Below, one piece after another: positions 11,907-23,470 of a DNA stretch of 64,000 nt (position 1 is the first letter of the stretch; every line of letters begins with the position of its first letter). Made by a program: the position numbers and the translations under genes. This DNA is from Torymus aiolomorphi (taxonomy: Eukaryota > Arthropoda > Insecta > Hymenoptera > Torymidae): NCBI GenBank assembly GCA_036365515.1, contig CM070873.1, positions 179,008,104 through 179,072,103 of the forward strand, read 5' to 3'. The notes under the pieces were generated by a model. The model was not told the origin of the DNA and searched no databases. It saw nothing but the letters and a program-made list of their open reading frames with translations.

Positions 11907-12400
11907 GAACTACGGAGCTGGTGAACATTAACAGGTAAATAATTCTTTGATATATACTTTACACAATTTTTCATTAAAATATTTTCCCTGATATTTAAAG
12001 TCATTTTTAAGCATTGTTTGTTTTTGTGATTTTTTGTGTTAGTGTGTGCAACAAGTTTTGATGTGCGTGTTTCAGTTTTTGGGTTCATTTTTTAGAATAC
12101 ATTTAGTTCAGAATCACATTGAGACTTTTAGGTTACATCTTAATTTCCAATGACTTTTCCACCATAAAATCATTAAAAAAACAAGTTATTTTAATAAATA
12201 TAAAGTAACTTATGACTTATTAGCAATAGAAGTGATAAAATCAGCTTTTGAGTAATATAGCAATGTAAAGTTGTTTATTCGGGTAGCAAAAACATGTATC
12301 TACGAACTGGCACAAATAGAACGAAAACCATTGCAGAGGAGTTATTTTACGTGTCCCGGTAAATGCCCAGGCAGCAAGTGGAATACACAGGTAACACTCC
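11907..12400. other. flank, nothing recognised
   Basis: AT-rich; ORFs under 90 codons have no recognisable motif. Confidence 0.5.
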
Positions 12401-13330
12401 ACACAGCACGAAAGGTTCCGTAAGTGTTCTAAAAGCTTACAAGAAAGATTCGTAATCTTACAAAAAGCTTTCATGAAAGATTCCTGCAAGATCAAAATGT
12501 CTGGGACAAATCACTGTCAAAAAGCTTCTATGAAAGATTCGTAAATGTTGTGGGAATATTATAAGAAGCTTTCATAAAAGAAAACAATAAGCTTTAAGAA
12601 AATATTTCAACTAGACTTTCGTAATGTAGGTGAAAGGATTTCTGTACCTTTCTAGAAAGATTCATTAAAATGTTTCAGAAACCTTTCACAAAAGATTCCT
12701 GGAAGATCAAAATTTCTGGGATAAATCACTGTCAGAAAGCTTCCATGAAAGATTCTAATAATCTTTCAGGAATCCTTTCAGGGACCTTTTTTCAAGTTTT
12801 CGAAAAATTTGCTGAAAGATTAGTAAATGAGATGGGAATATTACAAGAAGCTTTCACAAAAGAAAACCGGCAGGTTTAAGGAAATGTTACAAGACTTCCG
12901 TAAAGTAGGTGAAAGGATTTGGGTAACTTTTCAGAAAGATTCATTAAAATCTTTCAGAAACCTTTGATAAAAGATTCCTGGAAGATCAAAATGTCTGGGA
13001 CAAATCACTGTCAGAAAGCTTCCATGAAAGATTCTAATAATGTTTGAGGAAACCTTTTCGTAAATGATGTGGGAATATTACAAGAAGCTTTCACAAAAGA
13101 AAGCCGTAAAGCTTTAAGGAAATGTTTCAACATGACTTCCATTAATGTAGGTGGAAGGATTTCAGTAACTTTTCAGAAAGATTGATTAAAATCTTTCAGA
13201 AACCTTTCATGAAAGATTCCTGAAAGATCGAAATTTCTGGGACTAATTATTGGCAGGAAACTTCCATGAAAGATTCTAGTAACCTTTGCAGAAACGTTTT
13301 TTCAATATCTCAAAAGAGTAACTTAAAACT
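12400..13330. repeat. diverged tandem array, ~210-280 bp units
   Basis: Four units are marked by GATTCCTG(C/G/A)AAGATC(A/G)AAAT at about 12479, 12694, 12972 and 13214. Inside each, the small words GAAAGATTC and AGCTTTCA recur in both orientations. Unit length varies through indels. Short ORFs across it are incidental. Confidence 0.75.
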
Positions 13331-13447
13331 ATAAATAATATTTACAATTCTCTATAAATATTACAATTTTCACATATTCTTTACAACTTATTTCTATATT
13401 AATCGCAATTTTATTAACGCAGAGAAAATTTTACATCAAATTTTTCG

Positions 13448-13530
13448 ACCTGATCGGGAATCGAACACCCACGATTCTTGAATTACTACGCACGCATGCT
13501 ATCCGTTACGCTATCGCTCGCTTGAAGGAG
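13448..13530 (-). pseudogene. tRNA-like sequence (SINE head or tRNA pseudogene)
   Basis: Read on the minus strand, TAGCGTAACGGATAGC resembles an RNA polymerase III A box and GTGTTCGATTCCCGATC resembles a B box, about 45 nt apart. I could not fold a convincing acceptor stem, so a functional tRNA is unlikely. Confidence 0.45.
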
Positions 13531-13559
13531 TTCAGACATTTTCATCTAAATAAGGTGCA

Positions 13560-14040
13560 CTTTCGACGGGTATTCAATTGTTATTATTTCGATTATTGCA
13601 CCTAAAATATTAATGGTTTTAAAATTTATTTATTTAATTCGTTAAATTAAAAAAATTATAGTGTCGGTAGGGTAGAAATAAAATTATTATACAGAATATA
13701 TTTTTCTAAATAAAGAAAACCGCTGCCAATACATTGGCACTTAGCTTCCTCAAAATAATGTATTTATTCATTTTTTTTAAATTTTTTATCACAATAATTA
13801 ATTTTATCATACCCAATTTTCTTTATGAATATTCCTAATAAATTAATATATATTTTTTGAAAATTCATTCTTGTTACACTTTTTCTCTTGCGACAACCCG
13901 ATATTTTTATAAATCAATTTTTTCAAAATATTATCATATGTTCAATTAGTTTTATTTTAAACCTCAAATATCTTTCGTCGTAATAGTTCGATTTTATTGG
14001 GCAACGAATTCAGTTTGAAGATATAAAAAAAATATATCTC
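13560..14040. other. AT-rich spacer, nothing recognised
   Basis: Very AT-rich, with no ORF or repeat structure I can name. Confidence 0.5.
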
Positions 14041-14059
14041 TCCCAAATTGACATAGGCT

Positions 14060-14798
14060 GATTTGTGCACGTGAGAATTTTGCACCGATTTATTGTGCAC
14101 CGAAAAAAGAATAATAAATTTTGTTCACAAAACATTTTTTACATTTACACATAATTTTTAATTAAAATAAAAAATGGAGAGTATATGCACATAAAAATTT
14201 AATAATTATTGATGATGTGTTATATTGTACACAAAAAAATTGTGCACTTTGTAAATATAACGGAAAGAGACACAAAATAGTATTGTGCTCAAGATTGTTG
14301 TGCACAATAACAAAATAATATTTCAATTAAAAAAAGGTTTGCTCGCTGTGCACATTTATCATCCACATATAATTTTTAATTAAAATAAAAAATAGAGAGA
14401 GTATGCACATAAATATTTAATAATTATTGAAGATATGTTATTTTGTACACAAAAAAATTGTGCACTTTGTGAATATAATGGAAAAAGACACAAAATTCAG
14501 TATTGTGCTCAAGATTTGTGCACAATAACAAAATAATATTTCAATTAAAAAAAGGTTTGCACGCTGTGCACATTTATCATGCACATAATATAACGAAATA
14601 TGTTTTAATATATATTAATGCACGATTTTATTCCGAAATTTTGCAAAATAATTTTGTACACGATAAAAGTTCATTAGGTATTGTTGTGCACAAAAGGGTT
14701 ATTATTGTGCACAAAATGATGATAATGAAAAACTATGCACAAATGATTGTGCACAAATTCATTAGAAACACATATACAGCTGCACGATTGTTCACAAA

Positions 14799-14800
<2 letters not shown>
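14060..14800. repeat. GTGCAC-rich repeat region with a ~218 bp tandem duplication
   Basis: The palindromic word GTGCAC, usually within TTGTGCACA, occurs many times. A ~218 bp segment is present twice in tandem (about 14149-14366 and 14367-14583), recognised by TTTTTAATTAAAATAAAAAA, AATTGTGCACTTTGT and TTTCAATTAAAAAAAGGTTTG. A 126-codon ORF spans the end of it but its product is low complexity. Confidence 0.75.

Positions 14801-14804
<4 letters not shown>

Positions 14805-14860
<56 letters not shown>
14805..14860. repeat. (TA)n microsatellite
   Basis: About 27 TA units following a short GT run. Confidence 0.95.
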
Positions 14861-14861
<1 letters not shown>

Positions 14862-14879
14862 AAGCTCATTAGAAGTCTT

Positions 14880-15700
14880 ATAGATGGCGCTAACTGTGCT
14901 TAACGTTGCTCTTTATCTTAATTCTAACACCGAAATAGATCGTAGCACCCCTACGATGTAATTTAAGTATTTTTATTAATTTAGATTCGCTTGAAAAACT
15001 TAAATTATTCCTATCTTACTTTTGTGTAGAAAGTACTAAGAATTACGTTTAAAAAGTTTCATGATTTTCGATAAATAAACTTGTAGTTTGTGTAGAGAAA
15101 ATTTTAACGTTCAGTGTTTTTCCATCTCTGTAAGCGATCTCAAATTTTACTATACCAAATACCAATTTATTAATTGAATTTAATTTGTGAAAACTTTCGT
15201 AATGTTATCTTTAATACTTATTACGTGGAGAAATTTTATTTTTATATTATTATTGTTTCAGATTTTGTTAATTGACTAAAAATACTTTTGACAATAGGTA
15301 ACGTTCCGTTGAGGGTACAGAGCACTCTTAATACAATACTAGCTACATAGTTCTCACCGCGCTCACGCTCATTCGATTGATTTTTATATTTTATCGGTCT
15401 GAGAGTGAGAAATTATTTTTCATTATTAACGATCCACAAAAAATAATTCATAATATTATTGCAATATGGAAGCCTTTTCTTAACCTTTTTCTTAAGGTTC
15501 TAGCTTTTTCCTAAGGTCCATTGCGTGATTCCGTTTTTAGATTGTTGTGACACTGAGCCCTATCCTTTAGCATTGTGTTTTGAAATTCTTATAAATATTA
15601 ATTGATTTTTCATGTGTTACATGTGGATACACGTACGAATATAGAAGAACGAAATAAGCAAGGCGTCCGTTTACAATATGACGCCGAATAGCAGAATGCC
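14880..15700. other. AT-rich spacer, nothing recognised
   Basis: No coding or repeat signature beyond short AT runs. Confidence 0.45.
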
Positions 15701-15708
15701 AACCGGTG

Positions 15709-15785
15709 GCGGCCGTGGCTAGGATGATAGCGTTTCTGAATCGCGAGTCGGCAGCTCTGGTTCGATCCCAGGGTCCGTCACTTTT
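15709..15785 (+). pseudogene. tRNA-like sequence, probable SINE head
   Basis: The region has an A-box-like TGGCTAGGATGATAGC and a perfect B box GGTTCGATCCC about 35 nt downstream. The flanks GGCGGCC and GGTCCGTC could pair partly as an acceptor stem. An A/T-rich tail follows. A degenerate tRNA or a tRNA-derived SINE is more likely than a working gene. Confidence 0.5.
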
Positions 15786-15985
15786 TATTATTAAAAAGTT
15801 GCGAGAGCTTACTCGTAACACATGCAAATATAAAATTTTCTTGAAACGCAATTGCACTTTTTAATCATTTCACACCAGACGTGTTGCATCTTATGCATAA
15901 ACCTTCGTGACATTGCCACATTTCTTGTATGTAAACATTTGACACTGTGACTGCCCCGCTTTCACTTGAAGAAATTTTGCTTCTA

Positions 15986-16544
15986 CCCTGGTAGAAACGT
16001 TCACCAGCCATTGGCCAATGTTTGGTCAATTTTAATATGTTGGCCAACGGTTTCGCCAGTCGTTAGCCAATAAACTTATTAATTTCGTCACGTTTTTGAC
16101 GATCCGTTGACCAGCGGTTGGCCAACGTATATATAAAATCCAAAATACTTACCGTTGCTAGGTTACGTACATCTAAACAAGTTCATGTAGCTTAAGGTTT
16201 ATAAAGTTTAAATAATAGTAAGTATAAATAAATGTCAGAATAAATATTAATTATATTTTATTAATATTAAATTACATGAATATTGCGGTACTTACGTTTA
16301 AAGGTTAATAAAAATAAGTGCGAACTAACGTCTGTAAGGTTAACTGCCTACTTTGCTCCGATTTATACTCTATTTACACTAACGCGCATGCTCCGCGTCT
16401 ATTGCGATGCACAACGGGACAGACACCAACGGTTGACCAACCGTTGACGAACTATAACACTAACCGTTGGCCAACAAGATTGGCCAACTGTACATGTGAA
16501 CCTCTCTTCATAGGCCATTTCGGTTGGTCTAATTTCTACCAGGG
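15986..16544. mobile_element. 559 bp non-autonomous element, CCCTGGTAGAAA ends
   Basis: The ends CCCTGGTAGAAAC... and ...TTTCTACCAGGG are inverted and flanked by TA. Subterminal sequence is packed with TTGGCCAA-type words (for example CATTGGCCAATGTTTGG), as expected for binding sites of a CACTA-type transposase. No coding capacity. Confidence 0.75.
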
Positions 16545-16794
16545 TACCGACAGAATCATTTCAAAAACTGTAAACATAAAATTCCAAATGTATACTCTAC
16601 AATATACTCGTTATTTAGCTTCGTCCCCTCAGTACAAATAATTTTTTTTGTACCAAAAAAGAGTAAAAATTGATGCGCTCCCATAAAAAGCCTATGTATT
16701 TTTGTGTATCTTTGAAAAATTAATGCTCGGCTCCTGGTGAGAAGGTCCTTTTAAAATTTCACAGGCTTGTGTGAAGCACCTAAAAGAATCTATA

Positions 16795-18874
16795 CCCTGG
16801 TAGAAAATTAACCATACATTGACCAGAATGTGGTTAATTTTCTGGTGATTGGTCAATTTATGGTGAAAATTCTGATCAGAAACCCTGTCTACTGGCGACA
16901 GTTTCTGGTCAGAATCTGACGTACTTCTGGTCAAAGAAATCATTATATTATATATTTTAGGTTATATCCAGCTAGGTAGCATATTATGATCACTGCAACA
17001 CCCATCTGATTAAGTATTTTCACCTCACTCTGTAATGTAAACAAATTATTAATTAACAATATCACACAGTTGGGTTTTACATCAAATGTCCCCTGTAGTA
17101 ATGAGGAGAATATAATTATTTTCAAGTAATTTATTACAGAGACATTATCTCTGACTATATGTTAGTTAAATTAGAAGTTCTGAAATCCATTTTATGCATC
17201 GATAAAGCATGTTCAATATTTTGACTTTGGTATCCAACCATATAAAGGATTTCCAGGACACGAAGCTTATATTCTTTATATTCTAGTCATAGTTATTATT
17301 TGAGAAGTTGCAAATATAAAAATTTCTCAATTTTAAGTTTTTTTCAATTTTTTGGGATTTTTATTATTACTATTTTAAAATGACTTATTGAAGTAATTTA
17401 TTGAAGTACAACTCTTTGAAACAGAGCTGCGAACAAAATAAAAGGAATGTAGCATTGTGTCATAAAAATCCATTATCCGGATTCTAGAAATTTTACAAAA
17501 AATGTAAGAAAACATTAGAAATTTACATATTTGCAACTCTTCCGAACCACAACTATGACTAAAATATAAAGAACATAAGCTTCGATTAAAATCCTTTATT
17601 CGGTTGGATACCAAAGTCAAAATATTGTAAATGCTTTATCGATGCATAAAATGGGTTTCAGAACTTCTAACTTAGCTTACATAGTCAGAGGTAATGTCTT
17701 TGATAAATTAATTGACAATTATTCAAATCATATTTTTTTCATTCCTGCGGGAGACATTTGATATAAAATCCAAAGGTGTAATATTTCTCTAACTTGTTTG
17801 CATTACAGAGTGAGGTGAAAATATAATACACTATTTGAGAAGCAAAACAAAGTCGTTTTATAATAGTATCAAGCTAAACAATTTTAAATAACTAATTGTA
17901 TGTATAAATCTGACTCGTAACACTGGTGATCAAAAAGTTTTAAATTATTTTTAATTATTTTTGTGATTCATAAACATAGGATTCTATTTGTAATTCTATA
18001 TCACTTGTTTTATATTGTATATTAGTAAAATAAATTTTTTGTGTTAAATGTAATAGTTATTTTATTCAATTTCTTTTATTTTTATTGTATGTTGTATGTA
18101 ATTTATGTAAATGATACATTACATGAAATATTTTTATAAACATATATGTAACTATAAACTATAGTTTTCGCGCACAAAAATTATACTTGAGTCGCAAAGA
18201 TAAGGTTTAAGGTTTTTTATTATTTTTAAGGTTTAAATAAGTACAATGTTACTCGCATGAAGATCAGTAAACGAAAGAGCTGCCTGACGAGAATATTGTT
18301 TTTTCTGTTGTCATGGAAAAAACTCTTTCCTTTGTTCACCAAATCGAACGTCTCTATGGCGAACCGTCCGCAAAGAACTTCAATTCCTTTGCCCCGTAAT
18401 TTTCATCTTTTATCGGACACTGATATGACCGGTGATGAGAAACAAAAAGCGGCCCCGGACAAACCTCATAGAATGCCGTGCGCGCACGCCATGCATCGGT
18501 TACTATGTTTCCCGATGCGGCGAGACATTCTTACCTTTCTTTTTCTCACACCCTCTTTCTCTCTCGCTCTCTCTCTCGTCAAGCAGGAAATTTTAATAAT
18601 AATAATACATTAAACATTTATTTTATACTTAAATTAATACAGTTACAATATATGACAATAAACACATATAATATATAATAACAAGTGTAATATTGGAAAT
18701 AAGAGATCAAACTTCTTTAAAATTAATGTATGTAGAGGTTATGAACTTCAGCTGCCAATCGTTGATCATCAGATGTTGACCAGATTTTGAATTAATATCT
18801 GACTAACTTATGGTTAAATGTCTGGTCAATAGTTAGTGAAGCGGTCAGAAAAGAATGTTAATTTTCTACCAGGG
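16795..18874. mobile_element. 2.1 kb non-autonomous element, CCCTGGTAGAAA ends
   Basis: Inverted ends CCCTGGTAGAAAATTAAC / GTTAATTTTCTACCAGGG, flanked by TA. Subterminal TGGTCA words (CTGGTGATTGGTCA and similar) repeat in both orientations. The end sequence matches the 15986-16544 element, so both probably used the same transposase. The interior contains another fold-back element but no transposase. Confidence 0.8.
17005..17835. mobile_element. nested fold-back element with ~400 bp arms
   Basis: The left arm from about 17005 (TATTTTCACCTCACTCTGTAA) is the diverged reverse complement of the right arm ending near 17835 (TTACAGAGTGAGGTGAAAATA). The arms meet near 17420 and share TATTTTGACTTTGGTATCCA and TTTATGCATCGATAAAGCAT. 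It lies inside the 16795-18874 element. Confidence 0.7.
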
Positions 18875-20030
18875 TAAATAAATTTTCATTCGACTCTATA
18901 CATACTTAATCCGTTTCTTAACCCATTTTTCTACTCTATTTTATATTCGTTTTGAAGCTTCTTTTCAACCCTTTTTAAATCGTTTTTTAACTCTTTTGTT
19001 AATCCTTTTTCCTTTTTTGCAGTGGTGTGCATGGGCAAATATGGATTAGTGGGGGTGTACGTGGGTGGATCTGGGTATCCGTTGGCGGGTGTCAGTTTAT
19101 TGAACTAGGAGAATTTCAAATTTTAATATAATAGAAATTTAATCTAAATTTAAATATTCTTCGTTAAGGCAAGTTTTTATTGATGTTGTTAAATGACTGC
19201 AGTTAATATAAATACAAAATGATTATATATATATATCAGACCAGCATCTTTTTAAAAAAAGTGAAAAAAGGTTGTCTCCCGGAATTTTCGGTGACTAAGA
19301 TTCGAAACTATTCTCCCGAATTCTGCTTGAGGTTCTCGATATGAACTGTAATAAGCTGGTGAGCTACATACGCTGAGTGCACTAATCAGCAGTCTATCAC
19401 TGAGGGTCAGTACGGGAACCTGGACCAATCCGAAAAAATATTTTTGTAATAGTTCGCGGGAAATTCGTATTTTCCACACCATTTTCGTTTGAAAAATACG
19501 AAAATCCTGCATAAACTGTACTTATTATTACAGAAAATATCGGTTGCAACGTCGGTTGAAAATTAATCATATTATGGCCATAGTATGGTCAATCTATATA
19601 CATTTTTAACCGTATGTAGCCATAATATGGTGAATTTACCATCAGGGAACGCGTACGGTTTATCCCCGATGCGTTTCCCGCACTTGTTGCAAAATACTAT
19701 AATATTAACAGATTGTTGAATATGATATTCTACTTTTTAGAAATTTTAATTTTTTTTTTAACTCTGGTTTTTTTTTATGTAGGAGCTACAGATCAATTTC
19801 TGATTAAAAGGTTCGGAAATGTACTGAAACCATCATTAAGGTTTTCCTTCCGATCCTTTCCGAATGCTTGAGTAACCTCAGACGGCACACCTTTTCAGAA
19901 ATTACTCTCAGAATATATTTAACAATAAATATTCATTTTTAATACATTTTTAAAAATTCAGAAAGAATAAAAAATGTTTTCTGGAATATTAAATGCATAC
20001 AATATTAATACTCAATGAATAGATACAAAT
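18875..20030. other. mixed spacer, no gene recognised
   Basis: Small ATTATGGCCATA-type words at 19565-19640 resemble the subterminal repeats of the CCC-ended elements, so a degraded copy may be present. No ORF has recognisable motifs. Confidence 0.4.
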
Positions 20031-20049
20031 CTTCACAATGTCTTCAAAA

Positions 20050-20145
20050 AGTATTTTTTTGCCTAGCGGGCCGAAAGTACCACTTTCGCTCCCGGCGCCC
20101 GATCGCGAAGGTTGTATTTTCGGCCTCGCTAGGCAAAAAAATAGT
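20050..20145. repeat. GC-rich hairpin repeat (TTTTTTGCCTAGCGAGGCC)
   Basis: TTTTTTGCCTAGCGGGCCGAAA at the left pairs with TTTTCGGCCTCGCTAGGCAA at the right around CGGCGCCCG. A second partial copy of the left arm is at about 20430-20480. GC content and CpG density are far above the surroundings. Confidence 0.75.
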
Positions 20146-20689
20146 ATACGCTCCACGGGAGTAAAATTGGCCAGCCCACAGCTCGTGTTTGCCACACTCG
20201 CCTCCGGCTCGGGTGGCAATTTACACGACCTGTGGACTGTCCAAGTTTTTTCCTCCCTTGGTGCGTAATATACTATTTCTCCACACGGCGCGTAAAGTGC
20301 GTACTGTACGCCCCGTGGGCGAAAAACAGCCTATGACCTTACGCATTTTACGCTCCTTCTGAAGAAAATAAGTAATTTACACGTGCTCTGGACTGGCCAA
20401 CTCTTTACCTCCCTTGTTACGTAATATACTAATTTTGCCTAGCGGGCCGAAAGTACCACTTTCGCTCCCGCCTACAGTGACAATTTACATGCGATCTTAT
20501 ATTCTCTCGCTCCACATGAGTAAAATTGTCCAGTCCATATTTCGTACTCCGCACGGCGTCGTGTGGCTATATACACAAGATACCTATGGACGGTCCAAGT
20601 TCTTTCCTCCCTAGGTATGAATACACACGGTGATAAAGAGGGACACCTCAGAGCACATGTTTGACAATTCACAAGACGACTGGACGAGA

Positions 20690-20860
20690 TGAGCAGTGTA
20701 ATAATGTCTTGCCGTGCCGTGCCTTGCTCTTGCCATGTCTTGCCGTGCCTTGTCGTTCCAACATAGAATACATGTTTATAAACCGACAGAAATAGGAACG
20801 AAATGACAAGAGCAAGGCATGACACGGCAAGGCATAGCTCGACACAGCACGATACAGCGC
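20690..20860. repeat. inverted repeat built of CTTGCCGTGC words
   Basis: Tandem TGCCGTGCCTTGC words at ~20710-20755 are mirrored by GCAAGGCATGACACGGCAAGG at ~20814-20835, giving an imperfect hairpin with a loop of about 60 bp. Confidence 0.65.
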
Positions 20861-20887
20861 TTATGTACATTATCCCTCAATAAGCAT

Positions 20888-21380
20888 GGGCCTGATTCTC
20901 TAAGTGTCTCGTACACGACACATACAAAAAACGACACGCACTGCGGTCGGGTGTCGGCTGAAATTGTGGTATACGCATGCGCAAAACGCTGTTTTTGGTT
21001 TTTTAGTAGCTTTTAGAGACGTGAATCTAGTAAGTCGATTCGGAACAGTGAGATACGACTTGATGATCGGGTCCCGTTTCGACTTATACTATTTGTCCGA
21101 TCGACTTAAGTATTTCACATATGAGTCTAGGACGAATTTTAAGTCACTCCATATAGAGAGATTTGAAATACTTTCGTCGATGTGACAAATGATAAGTTGA
21201 GACACTCGAGACGAGACGTCATCCTCAAGTTGTCCCTTATTCGAATCGCGCCTTTAAAAACTACTAAAGAAGCCAAAAACGTAGAGTTTTTGCACATGGA
21301 CATGCCACAATTTCAAGTTACATAAGCAATGTGTCGTTTTTTGCATGTGTCGTGTACGAGACGCTTAGAGAATCAGGCCC
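20888..21380. mobile_element. 493 bp MITE, GGGCCTGATTCTCTAAG ends
   Basis: Terminal inverted repeats of about 50 bp run from GGGCCTGATTCTCTAAGTG to its reverse complement at 21331-21380, including GTGTCGTGTACGAGAC. The interior is GC-mixed and non-coding. I could not define a target duplication. Confidence 0.8.
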
Positions 21381-21693
21381 CAGGCCCTAGACACAGACAC
21401 ATCAGACACCGCGAGAGACGACAAACGTCACGCGCTCTCTCGCGCATCCTCCAAGGTGTGTGCGGGCGTGTATTACCCAACGTATCAATAAGTGTCTCAT
21501 GTGCATGTGAGAAGACGAAGCCAACGCGGCAGCCGAGGTATATACGAGGGGGAGGAGGAGTTCCTGGACGTTCAACAATATTAGCAATACCACCACACCA
21601 CCGTCGCAGACGAACTCAGAGGTTATGTTACGCTGACCCATTGGAGAACACAGTGATTTCAAGTCAGATTTGAATTATGGTAGTTTAGAACTG

Positions 21694-21783
21694 AAGAATG
21701 TTATTTCTATTACCGTACGGGCAGAGATGCGGCAGCCACCACTTGTTGATATTGGTGTGAATTGAAGAATGTTATTTCTGTTA
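21694..21783. repeat. target duplication beside the 21784 element
   Basis: A ~75 bp unit starting GAAGAATGTTATTTCT occurs complete at 21694 and again at 21764. The second copy is interrupted after TTA by the element at 21784-23318 and resumes at 23319 (TTACCGTACGGGC...CACTTGTTGATATTG). The intact first copy thus shows the unoccupied sequence. Confidence 0.7.
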
Positions 21784-23318
21784 CGGGCTTTCCACATGGG
21801 GGCTGTGCGCCGTGTTTTCGCGGCACCGGATCCGCTTCGGAGCACCGTGGTTCCAACGGAAAAGAAGAGGACTTCTACCTATGTAAGAAGTTCGACTTCT
21901 ACCTATGTACATAGTTAGAGACGTAAAACTTTTACATTATTAATTCATATTGTGAATAAATAATAATAATAAATAATTGAATAAATAATTGAATACAAAA
22001 ATAATAATAAATAATTGAATAAATTATAGTGTAAAGAAAAATTTTATAGAAGTTAAATATTTCATACATTTTTCGGAGGACTGAACCTTGAGTTATTGAA
22101 TAAACTCATAGAATTAAAGAAAATAATTTAGTTCGTGATATTTTGTGTTTTTCAATGAACTATGAATGAAGAACATCATTTGCAGCTACTGCATCTTTTG
22201 AATTTGTGGTTTTTGTTAAGGGGTTATACCTATGTGAATTTTTTTTTTTCGATTTTTTTTTTATTGGCTAAAAGTATGCTAAAACATCCCTAGAATTGAA
22301 ATAAAAAAAGTCCAAATACTAATGTACTTCAGACAATTTTTGAGAATTAATTTTCTGAAGCAACTCCAATGCTAAATCTATAACGTTTTGTAACTTTAAA
22401 CGCGTTTATCTCGAAACCGTGTTTTTGAAATCGGCCGGAAGCGAAACTCTTGCAGTTTTCATCCGGTTGATTTGAAATATTAACGGTAGCTTCTTGATAT
22501 GAATATCTAATGAAGTACACACGATTTTAGCGATTGGTTTTTTTTTTAAAGTTATAAACAATTAAAGTCATTTTTTTTGTCAAAAATGCAACTTTTTGTT
22601 AACCGGTCGCCATTTTGCGAAAAAAAAATCTAAAAATATAATCATGTGTACTTCACTAGCAAAACGAATGTAGATTATGAAAAAATTTTTTTTATTGTTC
22701 CAGATGCTGATAGGGCTGCGTAATGTGTCCGGCCGCGGAACATCTTTTTAAAATACTACAAAGTTATCATGTTCTACAGCCGCCATTTTGTTTTAAATTT
22801 CAAATAAAAAAAAAATTTTTTTGTACTCTTGAAGAGTTGCCCTATTGATTGGTATATTATTTGTAAAACCTTTTTCACAAAATCAATTAAAAAAAAAATT
22901 CTGAAAAAGCCCTTGTTTTTTAGCCTTCACATAGGTATAACCCCTTAATTAGATTTAAACAATTGTTGAGGTGCAGAATGTTATTGACTACAAGATGGTG
23001 GGTAAAACCACATATTGCTCATCCTATTAGTTTATTCAATAACTCAAGGATCAGTGCTCCGAAAAATGTATGAAATATTTAACTTCTATAAAATTTGTCT
23101 TTACACTATAATTTATTCAATTATTTATTATTATTATTTATTATTATTTATTCACAATGTGAATTAATAATTTAAAAGTTTTACGTCTCTAACTGTGTAC
23201 GTAGGTAGATGTCGAACTCCTCTTCTATTCCGTTGGAACCACGGCGCTTCGAAACGGTGCTTCGAAACGGATCCGGTGCCGCGAAAACATGGCGCACAGC
23301 CCCCATGTCGAAAGCCCG
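21784..23318. mobile_element. long-TIR DNA element with TTA duplication
   Basis: The arms 21784-22115 and 23023-23318 are inverted copies (CGGGCTTTCCACATGGGGGC at the outer end, TTATTGAATAAACT at the inner end). TTA flanks both sides (21781-21783, 23319-23321). A TTA duplication is typical of PIF/Harbinger but also fits other superfamilies. The interior is non-coding and split by a TTAA-flanked element. Confidence 0.75.
22220..22944. mobile_element. 725 bp piggyBac-like MITE, TTAA duplication
   Basis: The ends GGGGTTATACCTATGTGAA and TTCACATAGGTATAACCCC are inverted and flanked by TTAA at 22216-22219 and 22945-22948, the hallmark of piggyBac-type integration. The interior is AT-rich with CGCCATTTTG words in both orientations and no transposase. 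It is nested in the 21784-23318 element and so is younger than it. Confidence 0.85.
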
Positions 23319-23470
23319 TTACCGTACGGGCTGAGATGAGCCACCACTTGTTGATATTGATGAGTTCAATACGTAATTTTTTATCTGTATTTGTATTAGT
23401 CTGGTGTGTCTGTTTATTTAACATTTGTACAATATTTTTTAGTGTGATATAAGATGGAAAAGAACGTATA

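Noticed and set aside
12400..13330. Possible CRISPR-like or direct-repeat/spacer array
   Set aside because: Units are long, diverged and of unequal length without unique spacers, and the DNA is eukaryotic.
21329..21673. 114-codon ORF near the GGGCCTGATTC MITE
   Set aside because: It starts inside the MITE terminus and has Arg-rich low-information content; no motif seen.
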